Assembly (NCBI RefSeq): GCF_003058165.1
Contig: NZ_QBUC01000011.1
Coordinates: forward strand, 50,207-114,206
Origin: Paenisporosarcina sp. OV554
GTDB lineage: Bacteria; Bacillota; Bacilli; Bacillales_A; Planococcaceae
Reading direction: 5' to 3'
DNA length: 64,000 bases
Position 1 is the stretch's first letter, and the number at the start of each line of letters is the position of its first letter. Made by a program: the position numbers and the translations under genes. The notes under the pieces are model-generated. The model searched no databases. It had not been told where the DNA came from and saw only the letters and a program-made list of their open reading frames with translations. Below, one piece after another: positions 16,145 through 25,600 of this stretch.

Positions 16145-16801
16145 AGTTGGTGGAAGAAAACGAAACCACCTGCCACACACTTTTTAGCTTGGATCGACTC
16201 TGATTATACAATAAAAGAAATTAAATTAGGTTGTTCAGTGACCTTCACTAAAGAGACTGATGCAATAAATGTTGGTAGTTCTTCTATTCCAGACAATATA
16301 TTAATTATTCGTCCGGTTGATTTAAATGATGCGCATGCTATTATTCATCTTCAACAAGATATTGATACAGAATCCGACTTTATGTTGTTTGGGAAAGATG
16401 CGCAAAAAATGTCCATCCAATTCATACGCAAGAGAATTGGTGAATGGAAAAAATCAGAGAATACCAGAATGTTTGTAGGCATTCTTAACGGAGAATTCGT
16501 TGGTTTTGTGGCTTTAGTTACTTTGCCATCTCCCCAAGCTAGTCACCGAGCTACTATCGAAATTGGTGTACACAGATCGTACTATAAAAAAAGTGTTTGG
16601 ACATCGTTAATGAGCAAAGCAGAAGCCTGGGCACAAGAGGTTGGCATTTCTCGCTTAGAACTAACAGTTGTTGAAAATAACGTACCCGTGCTAGATCTTT
16701 ATAAGAAATTGGGATATAGCGTGGAAGGCACACGAAGTAATTCATTATTGATTAACGAGGAATATATAAATGAATTGTATATGGGGAAAAATGTTTACTA
16801 A
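16145..16801 (+). pseudogene. N-terminally truncated DUF7662-GNAT acetyltransferase
   Basis: A close paralogue of the intact gene at 19907-20698, starting in frame at its residue ~50 (SWWKKTKPP) immediately after a stop codon at 16142. The GNAT domain is complete: LIIRPVDLNDA, GILNGEFVGFVAL, HRATIEIGVHRSYYKK and LDLYKKLGYSVEG. A GTG at 16238 or later codons could restart translation, but no ribosome site is visible. It may be a silent remnant or a shortened enzyme. The truncation point coincides with the isochorismatase junction. Confidence 0.7.
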
Positions 16802-17024
16802 GAGACTCCTGGCATTTAAATAAAAAATCAAATGTAGTAAACGGTCTAATATCGCTGTCGTCATTCTTTCTAAAACGCACCTATCCTATTTCACTTACTA
16901 CAGTTAAATATTCATATTAATTTGGGTGTCCATTAATAGTGGATGCTCTTTTTTTCAATTACGCATATGAATCGAGCTCTCGATCATACAACCATTTTTA
17001 CTACATGTTCAATAATTACTTAGA
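16802..17024. other. Gene-free stretch before the phosphatase promoter
   Basis: No supportable gene. It holds only a weak hairpin followed by a T-run near 16928-16955. Confidence 0.5.
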
Positions 17025-17088
17025 TTTACATGCTTTTAATCTACCTTTACGTAGGCTTAATAGGAGATTAACAATCTTCCTTTATAGT
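17025..17088 (+). promoter_or_regulatory. PhoP-box array and promoter of alkaline phosphatase
   Basis: Five TTTACA/TTAACA-like hexamers at roughly 11-bp spacing (starting at 17025, 17035, 17046, 17056 and 17067), the pattern known for PhoP direct repeats in Bacillus, followed by TATAGT at 17083-17088 as a -10 element. Activation by phosphate starvation is inferred. Confidence 0.6.
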
Positions 17089-17131
17089 AAATCTTAGAGT
17101 CATATTAAATTGAAATTTGGAGGTTATTCAT

Positions 17132-18514
17132 ATGTTTAATAATAAAATAACAAAGAAGCTTCTCCCTGTTTGTGTAATTTCAGCACTTGCGTTGGGTGGC
17201 TTGGCTGGAACAATCCCCAATACGTATGTACAAGCTGAAGAAAACAAAAGTAATAATGCGAAAATCAAAAATGTTATTTTCTTGATCGGGGACGGAATGG
17301 GTTCCACCTATACTTCAGGCTATCGTTATTTTAAAGATTATTCTTCAACAGCTGCTGTTGAAAGAACAGTATTTGATAAATACCTCGTTGGACAACAGAT
17401 GACTTATCCAGAAGATCCTGCACAAAACGTAACAGATTCTGCTGCCGCTGCAACAGCAATGTCTGCCGGGATAAAAACATATAACGCGGCTATTGGGGTG
17501 GATAACGATAAATCCGAAGTAAAAACCATATTAGAGGCGGCAAAAGAAAAAGGTAAAGCAACAGGCCTTGTCGCTACATCTGAAATTACACATGCAACAC
17601 CAGCATCATTTGGTGCTCACGATGAAAACCGTAAAAATATGAATGCTATTGCTGATGACTACTATGATGAATTAGTAAATGGCAAACATAAAATTGACGT
17701 TCTTCTGGGTGGCGGTTCTGCAAACTTTGTTCGCCCTGACCGCAATCTTACAGAAGAATTCCAAGAGTCAGGATTTAGTTATGTAACAAACAAAGAGCAA
17801 CTTTCAAAGGATAAAAACGGACAGGTTCTTGGATTGTTTGCTTCTGGTGGGCTGCCAAAAATGATTGACCGTACAAAAGAAGTTCCCTCTCTTCAAGATA
17901 TGACAACATCAGCAATTCAACGCTTAAGCAAAGATAAAGACGGCTTCTTCCTAATGGTAGAAGGAAGTCAGGTGGACTGGGCAGGACATGATAATGATAT
18001 TGTAGGTGCAATGAGTGAAATGGAAGACTTTGAAAAAGCAGCACATGCCGCAATTGAGTATGCTAAAAAGGACAAGCATACACTAGTTGTCATTACAGCT
18101 GACCATTCCACAGGCGGATATTCTATTGGTGCAGATGGGAATTATAACTGGTTTGGCCAACCGTTAAAAGCGGCTAAGCGCACACCTGACTTTATGGCAG
18201 AAGAAATTGCTAAAGGTGCGGATGTTGAAAAAACATTAAAAACGTATATTGATCAAAATCTATTAGCATTAAGTGCACAAGAAATTCAATCTGTTAAAGA
18301 TGCAGAAAAAACTAAAAAAGTCACTGAAATTGACAATGCAATCGAAACAATCTTTAACGAGCGGTCACATACTGGCTGGACAACTGGAGGTCACACAGGT
18401 GAAGACGTACCTGTATATGCCTACGGACCTTACAAAGAACGATTTGCAGGACAAATTGATAATACAGATAATGCTAATATTATCTTCGAGCTTTTAGGTG
18501 AATCAAAAAAATAA
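17132..18514 (+). CDS. Secreted alkaline phosphatase (PhoA family)
   Basis: About 460 residues. A Sec signal peptide (MFNNKITKKLLPVCVISALA..., cleavage likely after VQA) exports it. Active-site features are all present: metal-binding FLIGDGMGSTY, nucleophile Ser in NVTDSAAAATAMSAG, HATPASFGAH, the EGSQVDWAGHDND metal ligands, ITADHSTGGY, and His in HTGEDVPVYAYGP. It hydrolyses phosphomonoesters outside the cell to recover phosphate, matching the PhoP-box array upstream. ATG 17132 was chosen (GGAGG eight bases upstream) over an in-frame TTG that overlaps the ribosome site. A terminator follows. Confidence 0.93.
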   Translation: MFNNKITKKLLPVCVISALALGGLAGTIPNTYVQAEENKSNNAKIKNVIFLIGDGMGSTYTSGYRYFKDYSSTAAVERTVFDKYLVGQQMTYPEDPAQNVTDSAAAATAMSAGIKTYNAAIGVDNDKSEVKTILEAAKEKGKATGLVATSEITHATPASFGAHDENRKNMNAIADDYYDELVNGKHKIDVLLGGGSANFVRPDRNLTEEFQESGFSYVTNKEQLSKDKNGQVLGLFASGGLPKMIDRTKEVPSLQDMTTSAIQRLSKDKDGFFLMVEGSQVDWAGHDNDIVGAMSEMEDFEKAAHAAIEYAKKDKHTLVVITADHSTGGYSIGADGNYNWFGQPLKAAKRTPDFMAEEIAKGADVEKTLKTYIDQNLLALSAQEIQSVKDAEKTKKVTEIDNAIETIFNERSHTGWTTGGHTGEDVPVYAYGPYKERFAGQIDNTDNANIIFELLGESKK

Positions 18515-18538
18515 AAAATAACACATAGCATAAAAAAT

Positions 18539-18570
18539 CCCGTTGCTCTTTAAAAGCAACGGGTGCTTTT
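18539..18570 (+). terminator. Rho-independent terminator of the phosphatase gene
   Basis: Arms CCCGTTGCT (18539-18547) / AGCAACGGG (18555-18563), then TGCTTTTA. Confidence 0.75.
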
Positions 18571-18596
18571 ATCATGTTGATCTTAGGGGGATTCAT

Positions 18597-19256
18597 ATGA
18601 AAAAATTGTCTTATATCCTGATGTTCCTACTACTTCTCACGGGCTGTTCAGCAGAAAATAACGCTGAAAATCAAACTAGTGGAGATCCAGTGAAAACAAT
18701 CGACCAAACGGAAAAAGTCCAAAGTGTAAAAAAAGACGTCTATGTACCGAACCCGCAAATAACGGATGACATTAATCTTGTGACAGTTGGAGAAACCGTA
18801 ACTGATGATAAAGGTGAACTTACACTAAAATCTTATAAAAACATAAATAAAACTGTAAATATGGGCGGAGTAGAAATGGTTTTAACAGAAGCCAAGCTGA
18901 TGCATTATGTTCCAGATTACAGCATGATTGACTTTTTTCATGCCTATACTCATGAAGAAGAATTTGACTTTGTAAAGGTAGGAATAGAAGTTAAAAATAC
19001 ATCTAATGAGGACATAAAATTCACACCAGTTGCTTTTGTTAAAACGAGCAGCGGTGAGCTAAAAACATGGGAAGATGACATATTCCTCGAGGAATTGACT
19101 GGAGAAATACAAACAAACGGTGGTAAGAAAGGTAATATTGGTTTCATTGTGGAAAACACGGATGATATTAAATCAATTGAAATTCTAACTAGCGATGTTG
19201 TTAACAACGAGGACGAAAGCATTGAAAAAGCGAAAACTATAAAAGTTGATATATAA
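18597..19256 (+). CDS. DUF4352-type lipoprotein
   Basis: 219 residues. Signal peptide ends in a lipobox LLTGC (Cys18 or so), so the protein is membrane-anchored on the outside. After a low-complexity linker, a single immunoglobulin-like DUF4352/telokin-like domain is suggested by VEMVLTEAKLMHYVPDY, FDFVKVGIEVKNTSNEDIKF and the C-terminal GNIGFIVENTDDIKSIEI. Such domains are of unknown ligand. AGGGGGA precedes ATG 18597. It is separated from the phosphatase by a terminator and has its own at 19284. Confidence 0.82.
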   Translation: MKKLSYILMFLLLLTGCSAENNAENQTSGDPVKTIDQTEKVQSVKKDVYVPNPQITDDINLVTVGETVTDDKGELTLKSYKNINKTVNMGGVEMVLTEAKLMHYVPDYSMIDFFHAYTHEEEFDFVKVGIEVKNTSNEDIKFTPVAFVKTSSGELKTWEDDIFLEELTGEIQTNGGKKGNIGFIVENTDDIKSIEILTSDVVNNEDESIEKAKTIKVDI

Positions 19257-19283
19257 TTTTAACCCTGTCCCTTCTAATGAATG

Positions 19284-19313
19284 AGCATCTACAAAAAAGT
19301 AGATGCTTTTTTA
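19284..19313 (+). terminator. Rho-independent terminator
   Basis: Arms AGCATCTAC (19284-19292) / GTAGATGCT (19299-19307), then six T. Confidence 0.8.
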
Positions 19314-19906
19314 TTTAGATTAATTTAGCTGTATTTCTCATTAACTATAAAACTTAAAATATTCCATTTAACCTCTAACTAAAAACGCTAAAGTGACATA
19401 GAAAAAAGTCACTTCTTTTTTTGTGAAACAATATCCCGAAAGTCGAAATGTCTATTCCATTAGAATACATTACACTAGTGTCATTAAAGAAATCAAAGAA
19501 CAATAAAGATGTTCTCAAGACGGTTGTGGTAATTCAATAGAGAATATCTACTATTTTTCTAGATTTCAAGTTCATAAGAAAAATACATTTCGAGAAATAT
19601 CTTAAGAATAAACCAATGATACACAAGCATTTAAGTAGACATTGGCTAGTGCTCCTAAGGCAAAGTTCCGATTCATTACATGGTGTAAAAATCTATTCAA
19701 CAACTTGCCTCCTCTTTGAGGAAGTAAATTTTACTCGCAGGACATAAAGGCAAGCTTTCACAGCTAATAATAACTTCAAAAGGGAATTTCTTTGCTCTTC
19801 TATGAAGTGGGGTTCTTTTCATTAAAAATCTTTTAGCCTACTAGTGAAATTGACAAATTTGTAGCAATCAGTCTCCATATCTTTTTAATTAGAAATGAGG
19901 TTATTT
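19314..19906. other. Gene-poor intergenic region
   Basis: No long gene. It contains an AGTGAC/GTCACT hairpin with a T-run (about 19391-19425), a G-rich motif GAAGTGGGGTTCTT near 19804-19818, and a 32-codon minus-strand frame (19602-19700, TTG start, GAGGAGG upstream) that may or may not be expressed. Confidence 0.5.
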
Positions 19907-20698
19907 ATGGTAACGAAAGTAGAGACTAAGTATCTCCCTCTTGCTTCGTTTTTTACAAAAGTTACACACAACGAAGTCACTCTGACTTATACTGCTATCG
20001 AAAATATTGTGGGTCTACCATTACCAAATGCCGCGTATTTAAATATTACATGGTGGAAGAAATCGAAACCACCTTCCACACACTTTTCAGCTTGGATGAA
20101 TTCTGATTTTACAATTAAAGAAATTAAATTAGGTAGTTCCGTGACTTTTGTTAAAGAAACTGATGTAATAAATGTCAGTTCAACTAATACAGAGGATATT
20201 TTAATCATTCGTCCTGTTGAATTAGATGATGCGCGTTTTTTCATTAAGCTTCAACATGAGGTTGACTTAGAATTCGACTTTATACTGTTTGGGAAAGATG
20301 AGTACAAAATGTCTCTTCAATCCATTCGCAAAAGAATTGTCGAATGGAAACAATCAAAGAGCACCAGTTTATTTGTCGGTATTTTGAACGGAGAATTCGC
20401 GGGTTTTGTGGCTTTAGTTCCCGGTCCTTCTCCCCGAGCAAGTCACCGAGCTACTATTACAATTGGTGTAAGCAGAGCGTACTATGGAAAAAGTGTTAGG
20501 ACATCGTTATTGAAAAAAGCAGAAGTTTGGGCACTTAAAGTTGGCATTTCTCGATTAGAATTAACAGTTGTTGAAAAAAAAGAACCTACTCTAGCTATCT
20601 ATAAAAAGATGGGATACGTAGTAGAAGGCACACGAAGTAATTCTTTATTGATTAACGAGGAATATATAAATGAATTGTATATGGGGAAAAATATATAA
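19907..20698 (+). CDS. DUF7662-GNAT fusion acetyltransferase
   Basis: 263 residues in two domains. Residues about 5-80 match a DUF7662-like pattern (KYLPLASFF, a TYTAIENIVG-LPLPNAA segment, N-ITWWKKSK, SAWMNSDFTIKEIKLG-VTFVKE). Residues about 95-263 are a GNAT N-acetyltransferase: LIIRPVELDDA, GILNGEFAGFVAL, the acetyl-CoA-loop region RAYYGKSVRTSLLKKAE, and LAIYKKMGYVVEGTRSN. It probably transfers an acetyl group to an amine; the substrate is unknown and the N-terminal domain may bind it or DNA. ATG 19907 has GAGG at 19897; an ATG at 19895 overlaps that site. A truncated paralogue is at 16145-16801. Confidence 0.8.
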   Translation: MVTKVETKYLPLASFFTKVTHNEVTLTYTAIENIVGLPLPNAAYLNITWWKKSKPPSTHFSAWMNSDFTIKEIKLGSSVTFVKETDVINVSSTNTEDILIIRPVELDDARFFIKLQHEVDLEFDFILFGKDEYKMSLQSIRKRIVEWKQSKSTSLFVGILNGEFAGFVALVPGPSPRASHRATITIGVSRAYYGKSVRTSLLKKAEVWALKVGISRLELTVVEKKEPTLAIYKKMGYVVEGTRSNSLLINEEYINELYMGKNI

Positions 20699-20709
20699 AA
20701 AGCACACCG

Positions 20710-20738
20710 TAAAAAAACCTCTAAAAGAGGTTTTTGGT
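20710..20738 (+). terminator. Rho-independent terminator
   Basis: AAAAACCTC / GAGGTTTTT hairpin just after the GNAT-fusion stop. Confidence 0.65.
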
Positions 20739-20881
20739 GTTTATATTTACGTTTTGAAAGAATCCATCCGATAAATATGAATCCGATAATCACTCGATTT
20801 CCTAGCAATCTAATTTTCAATCAACAGCGTGAAAAAAACCTTACAGAAAGTAACGATCAAATATTAGCCGTAAGTAAAATT

Positions 20882-21796
20882 TTAGTTTTTAATGTCATTT
20901 GTATAATGATTTTGTAATTCATCGAAAAACTCCTGTGCTGCTCCTGAAAGGTTGATTTGTTTCAGTTTTATTAAATAAAACGCTCGTTTTGGAATAGCTA
21001 TTTCAGATACAATTCGCTTTACGATGATATCTCCATTTTGTATGTATGGATTTTTAGACACAGAAAATTCAGAATCAAAACCTACAGCGTTCCTTTGTGA
21101 AACGAGTAAATTTCTTATGTTTGGACTGGTCGTACTAAACAAAAGAAGTTTACCTTGTTTTTCAAGATATTCGGATACTTCCGGATGATTTTGTTGGATA
21201 CTCTCCAAGGATGCAATGGGGTGATTCACAATATCAGAAAGAGTAAGTGTTTCCTTAAGTGCAAGTTCAGAATTTTTTCCGACCAATGCTACCATGGGAC
21301 TTTCAAATAAATAGGTATTCGTTAAATACTTATTCGATTCTTTATAAGAGCGAGGGACACTAATAATACCAAAGTCTGACATTTTAGATAATACTTCATT
21401 GCGAACTTGACTTGTACCCCCTTCGTTTACCGTGATATTAAAATTTTCATATCGATTTGTAACATTAATGATTTGAGAAGTCACATCACTAGCAATACTC
21501 CATTCCGATGAAATTGCAAGATTCGAAATTTGGTTATCAGAATGTTGAATAGCTATTTGTGTTAATTCTTCAATTTTTTCCATAATTTCCGTGGATTTAT
21601 TTATTATCTCTTTACCTGGAATAGTTGGAATTAAACCTGCTCTTGATCGGGTGAATATTTTAATGTTCAGTTCTTCTTCTAAGCTGCTTATGGCTTGGCT
21701 AATATTTGAAGTTGATATATACAATCTTTCTGAGGATCGAGTAATTGATTTAGAATTGGCAATATCATTGATAATCAATAATTGGTTAATTCGCAT
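20882..21796 (-). CDS. LysR-family transcriptional regulator
   Basis: 304 residues. N-terminal winged helix: MRINQLLIINDIANSKSITR, SSERLYISTSNISQAISSLE and LNIKIFTRSRAGLIPT. The C-terminal two-lobed ligand domain spans about 90-300 with the usual periplasmic-binding-like pattern. It would bind near its own promoter and a divergent target, but the gene lying upstream is on the same strand (the Sda-like gene at 21931), about 135 bp away, so the target is unclear. AAAGGAAAT precedes the ATG. The ligand is unknown. Confidence 0.85.
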   Translation of the reverse strand: MRINQLLIINDIANSKSITRSSERLYISTSNISQAISSLEEELNIKIFTRSRAGLIPTIPGKEIINKSTEIMEKIEELTQIAIQHSDNQISNLAISSEWSIASDVTSQIINVTNRYENFNITVNEGGTSQVRNEVLSKMSDFGIISVPRSYKESNKYLTNTYLFESPMVALVGKNSELALKETLTLSDIVNHPIASLESIQQNHPEVSEYLEKQGKLLLFSTTSPNIRNLLVSQRNAVGFDSEFSVSKNPYIQNGDIIVKRIVSEIAIPKRAFYLIKLKQINLSGAAQEFFDELQNHYTNDIKN

Positions 21797-21930
21797 AATT
21801 TATTTCCTTTTTTCCGAAATAGTTATTAACATATCTCTCTAAGAAAATTAATATTAGATAAGTTTATAATATTCTGTTATTTAAAACCTATTCTTGATAT
21901 AGTTCACATAATCGTGAAAAGATTAGGTAC

Positions 21931-22071
21931 TCAAGAGTCTATCTCAATTTCGAAAGATAAACCTCTTCCCATCATCTCAGTTGTAATAATATAAAGAAAA
22001 TCTTTGTTTATATTCAGTTCAACTGCTTTTTTGTATATTTCTATCAATGTTTTATCATTTAAAATTTCCAT
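21931..22071 (-). CDS. Sda-like sporulation checkpoint peptide
   Basis: A 46-residue protein (opening MEILNDKTLIEIYKKAVELN, then INKDFLYIITTEM, a GRGLSFEIEIDS tail). Length and pattern match B. subtilis Sda (46 aa; LSDELLIESY..A.E.NLNRDFIELIE.EI), an antiparallel helical hairpin that inhibits the sporulation kinase KinA. The Leu-Ile-x-x-Tyr core, E-L-N, and Asp-Phe after the turn are conserved, but the C-terminal half departs (MMGRGLSF for IKRRSLGH). AAGGAGA lies about five to seven bases before ATG 22071. It may be a second, divergent Sda with another kinase partner. Three G-rich motifs occur within 240 bp upstream. Confidence 0.72.
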   Translation of the reverse strand: MEILNDKTLIEIYKKAVELNINKDFLYIITTEMMGRGLSFEIEIDS

Positions 22072-22396
22072 ATTTCTCCTTAATTTTAATTGGTGTATCT
22101 ATTTAATAATGTTGTCTTTCAAGTTGGGGTTTCCTTTTTCACAATGTTAATAAGATTATAGTTTGCATTTCTTTTTATGGCTATTGGGGTTTTATTCAAG
22201 GTCTTTTTATCTAGTTGATTAAATAAAACCTCTAAAACAGCTTATTTATTGTAGGTTTATTCTAAATAACCTTATGAAATTGTTCATAAGATGGGGTTTT
22301 ACATAGTTATAAAGGATTATTGAGTTACTAAGTTTAACGTCTGGACCGAGGATTGAAAGATTTTACACGTCCATGAAGATAGTTTCGTCTTGATAT

Positions 22397-22487
22397 GCAG
22401 TGGCTGACTATGAAAAAGCCCTGTAAAGACGGCACTGCAAAATGAAAACAGAAAAGGGAAAAGCACTAAATCGCTTTTCCCTTTTTT
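22397..22487 (+). ncRNA. Candidate structured RNA ending in a strong terminator
   Basis: GCAGTG (22397-22402) pairs with CACTGC (22433-22438), enclosing GGCT/AGCC (22402-22405, 22417-22420), followed by a terminator with 13-bp arms AAAAGGGAAAAGC / GCTTTTCCCTTTT (22452-22464, 22473-22485) and T-run. No open frame or neighbouring gene explains this terminator. It matches no riboswitch class I recognise; it could also be the end of a vanished gene. Confidence 0.35.
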
Positions 22488-22614
22488 ATTTTAATAAATT
22501 AAATGCTATGAATGTGTGTGTTAACCTTGTTAAATCAATAAACAAACTACCTTTTCGTCAAATCTCCAAATTTATTGATTTTGATTTTTCAATGGTGTTG
22601 TCAATTAATAATAA

Positions 22615-22644
22615 CGCCCTTAGAACCGATAGATTCTAAGGGCG
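22615..22644 (-). terminator. Terminator downstream of the first subtilase gene
   Basis: Perfect 11-bp arms CGCCCTTAGAA (22615-22625) / TTCTAAGGGCG (22634-22644), T-rich on both sides; it serves the minus-strand protease. Confidence 0.7.
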
Positions 22645-22684
22645 TCGTTTTGTTAAAACTTCTCTATATTCATTATTCTAGTTT

Positions 22685-25600
22685 TCACCTTAATCCGTAA
22701 GCTTTAATAACCTCCTGGTCGATGCGGTTGCCTGCATCATCCCATGCACTCGCTCGGAGTGAGACAAAGGATTCACTCTTACTAGGATTCTTAATATCGG
22801 CTGTCCAGCCATTTCCTTCACGAACCAATTTCACTTTTTTCCACGACTCGCCTTCGTTAAACGATACTTCCAGAGAAGCGGAATCGATTTTTCCATTTCC
22901 AGGTGCATCAGCCAATTGTGATGCGGTTAAGTTCAGCTTGGTTGTGTGTCCTGCAAATGCATTTCCGCTCATGTCGGTTTCTACTTCATAATCCAGTGAA
23001 ATCAGCGGAAGATCTGAATTATATACTTCTTGCTGTTTAGACCAAAAAGTCCACTCTGTATGTGTGCTAACAGATGTTGCCCACCGCTCCGCATCACGAG
23101 TTACATCACTTACCAAGCGATACTGAGTATTTTCCGTTGGGAAATTATTGAATACATGGAGATCTTGTGCCCCATTTTGTTCGCTTACTAGAGTAGATCC
23201 TTGATATAGTTTCAGTGTTTGCTCTTGGGGATAAGTTTTAACTGACCCCGTATGCCCTGCTCCTGAATCCGCCCAAGCAGGAACATTAAATTGCATGTAA
23301 TTTCCTGAACGTTTAGGTGTCCAGTAACCCTCTCCGAAGCGAGGACGTACAACTGGTGCAAACCATTCCTCATCCAGTTGCTGACCCGGCTTGTATTTGA
23401 CTACTGGTTGCCGTACTTCCCAAGAGCCGTCAAGTACGTTTGCCTGATGGTACCAAGATGTGCCTTCCTGGGCTGACACCCACTCGGTGCGGACAGAAGG
23501 AAGAGATAAATTATAAAGGAATCCAGCTCCATATGTGCTGTATGGTCGAATATCCCAACGGAATTCTGCTCCTGGAGCTGAGCGGTCTGATTTATATTGA
23601 GAATTAATTTTCACAAGCTCAATCTTGTTAGGAGAATAGGTCAAATCCTTCGGAACAACGTTTTGGTGTCCTTCTACAAGATCATAAACATATGGTGTGT
23701 CGGGTGTACCCTCAACATTTAATTTTAATTTTCCAGAACGGGCAGCTTTAATAAGTTTATCGCCTTCTGTTGCGCTAACGGAAGGCGATAGGGGCATCTG
23801 AAAGTGTAAAATCTTCATTTTCAATTCCAACCCATTCACTAAGCTCCCTTGGGCCATCGTTAACTGTAATTAAAAGTTTTGCACCTGCTGCATGGGCTGC
23901 TGCTGCACGTTCAGAGCCAGAAATTTCATCACTGCGATCAACTAAAACGACATTGCCTTTCGCATTGAGGCGTTTATAATCTTCAGGAGCTCCTTTTCCT
24001 GCATAAACAGCATCTAAATGATGTTTACCTTCTAAAAGTTTGCTTCCTACCTGTGGTATATCATCTAGCTCATTTCCATTGAAGTTAATGGTCAATAACG
24101 GCTTGATAAGGCGCCAGCGTGTGGACATATCGAGTTCTCCATTTTTAACGGTTTGAGTTGGCTGTGCGTACATTTTATCCACCCATACCGGCAAAATGTA
24201 CATGGCATTTATAGTTTTTGATCCATTAAAGGTGCGGTAATATTCCATTCTCCTAAAACTTGCTTCATTCTTTTCCGGAACGTTTACTGTATATTCACGT
24301 GCATTACGAGCGTCAAGTTCAACAGTTTTTGATTCGTTCAGATTAACTTCAGGATTACCAACGAGTGCAACACCTGCGTGGTCCGTGTTCACATCGACAT
24401 CCATCAATGACATGACGGAATAGACTCCAGCTGGGAGTCGAAATTCCTTTGTACCCTCAACTACATAGAAATCTGGCTCTTTATTCTGACCAACAAGAGA
24501 AATAATGGTTCTGTTAGGAGATCCGTCACGATCTGTTGCATTAACTGTAAGAGAATATCTCTCCTCTTCCTTCATCACAGCCATTGCCGTATGTGCAACC
24601 GTTTTGCCGTCTACTTCGGCAGAAAGCTGTCCTTGATATCGGCTTCCTAGAGCAGCAAGTTCAGGGTCAAGTGTCACTGAAACTTCAGCACTTCCTTTAG
24701 CTGGTACGGTAATCTTATTAGCTGAAAGTGTTAATAAACCAGCAGGTGCCTCTGAACCGTTGTTATCTGTAAAAGTTGCTGAGAGATCCAGTGTTACAGA
24801 CTTGTCGCTATCGTTGGTATACGTAACAATTTTTTCGACAGGAACGTCGCCTTCATGCGGCCAATCAAAGAAATCAAAGTCCAAGGATCCTGTGGCACGT
24901 ACAGTACCAAATGTGGCTGCAGCAACGTCAAGACGGCCAGTTCCCCCCTCAAACGGTTTAATGTTATCCAGCTTCTTTGTCGTACTCATCAAGGCATCCT
25001 TCAGTTGAGAACCTGTCCAATCAGGATGGCGCTGTGAGAGAATGGCTGCAGCTCCAGCTACATGAGGTGTTGCCATGGACGTACCGTCAAGACTGAGATA
25101 AGAACCGCTACCTCGACTTGATAAATGGGAACGGGCAGCTACTATTCCTACACCAGGAGCTACTAGATCAGGCTTTAATCCTGAATTCCCAAATCTCGGA
25201 CCTCTAGAGGAGAACCAAGCAAGACTATCAGACTTGTCAACTGCACCAACTGTAAGTGCAGCATCTGCAGCTCCAGGTGAACCAATACCTTCAGCGCCAG
25301 TGTTTCCGGCAGCAATAACAAACAATGCACCTGTCTCTTCACTAAGTTGATTCACTGCTTGAGCCATTGGGTCAGTTCCGTCACTAGGCTCCGTGCCACC
25401 TAAACTCATACTAACAATTTTTGCATTGTGGGCAGCCCATTCCATTCCATCAATAATCCAGGAATCCTGACCATAACCCTCATTACTAAGCACCTTACCT
25501 ACAAGTAAGCGTGCTCCTGGGGCTACCCCTTTATTGAGTCCTTCAGATGCAGATCCTGTTCCAAGTACAGTGGATGCTACATGTGTACCGTGTGCATGGT

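Noticed and set aside
22442..22639. Plus-strand 65-residue frame at the subtilase terminator
   Set aside because: It spans two hairpin terminators and has no ribosome site.
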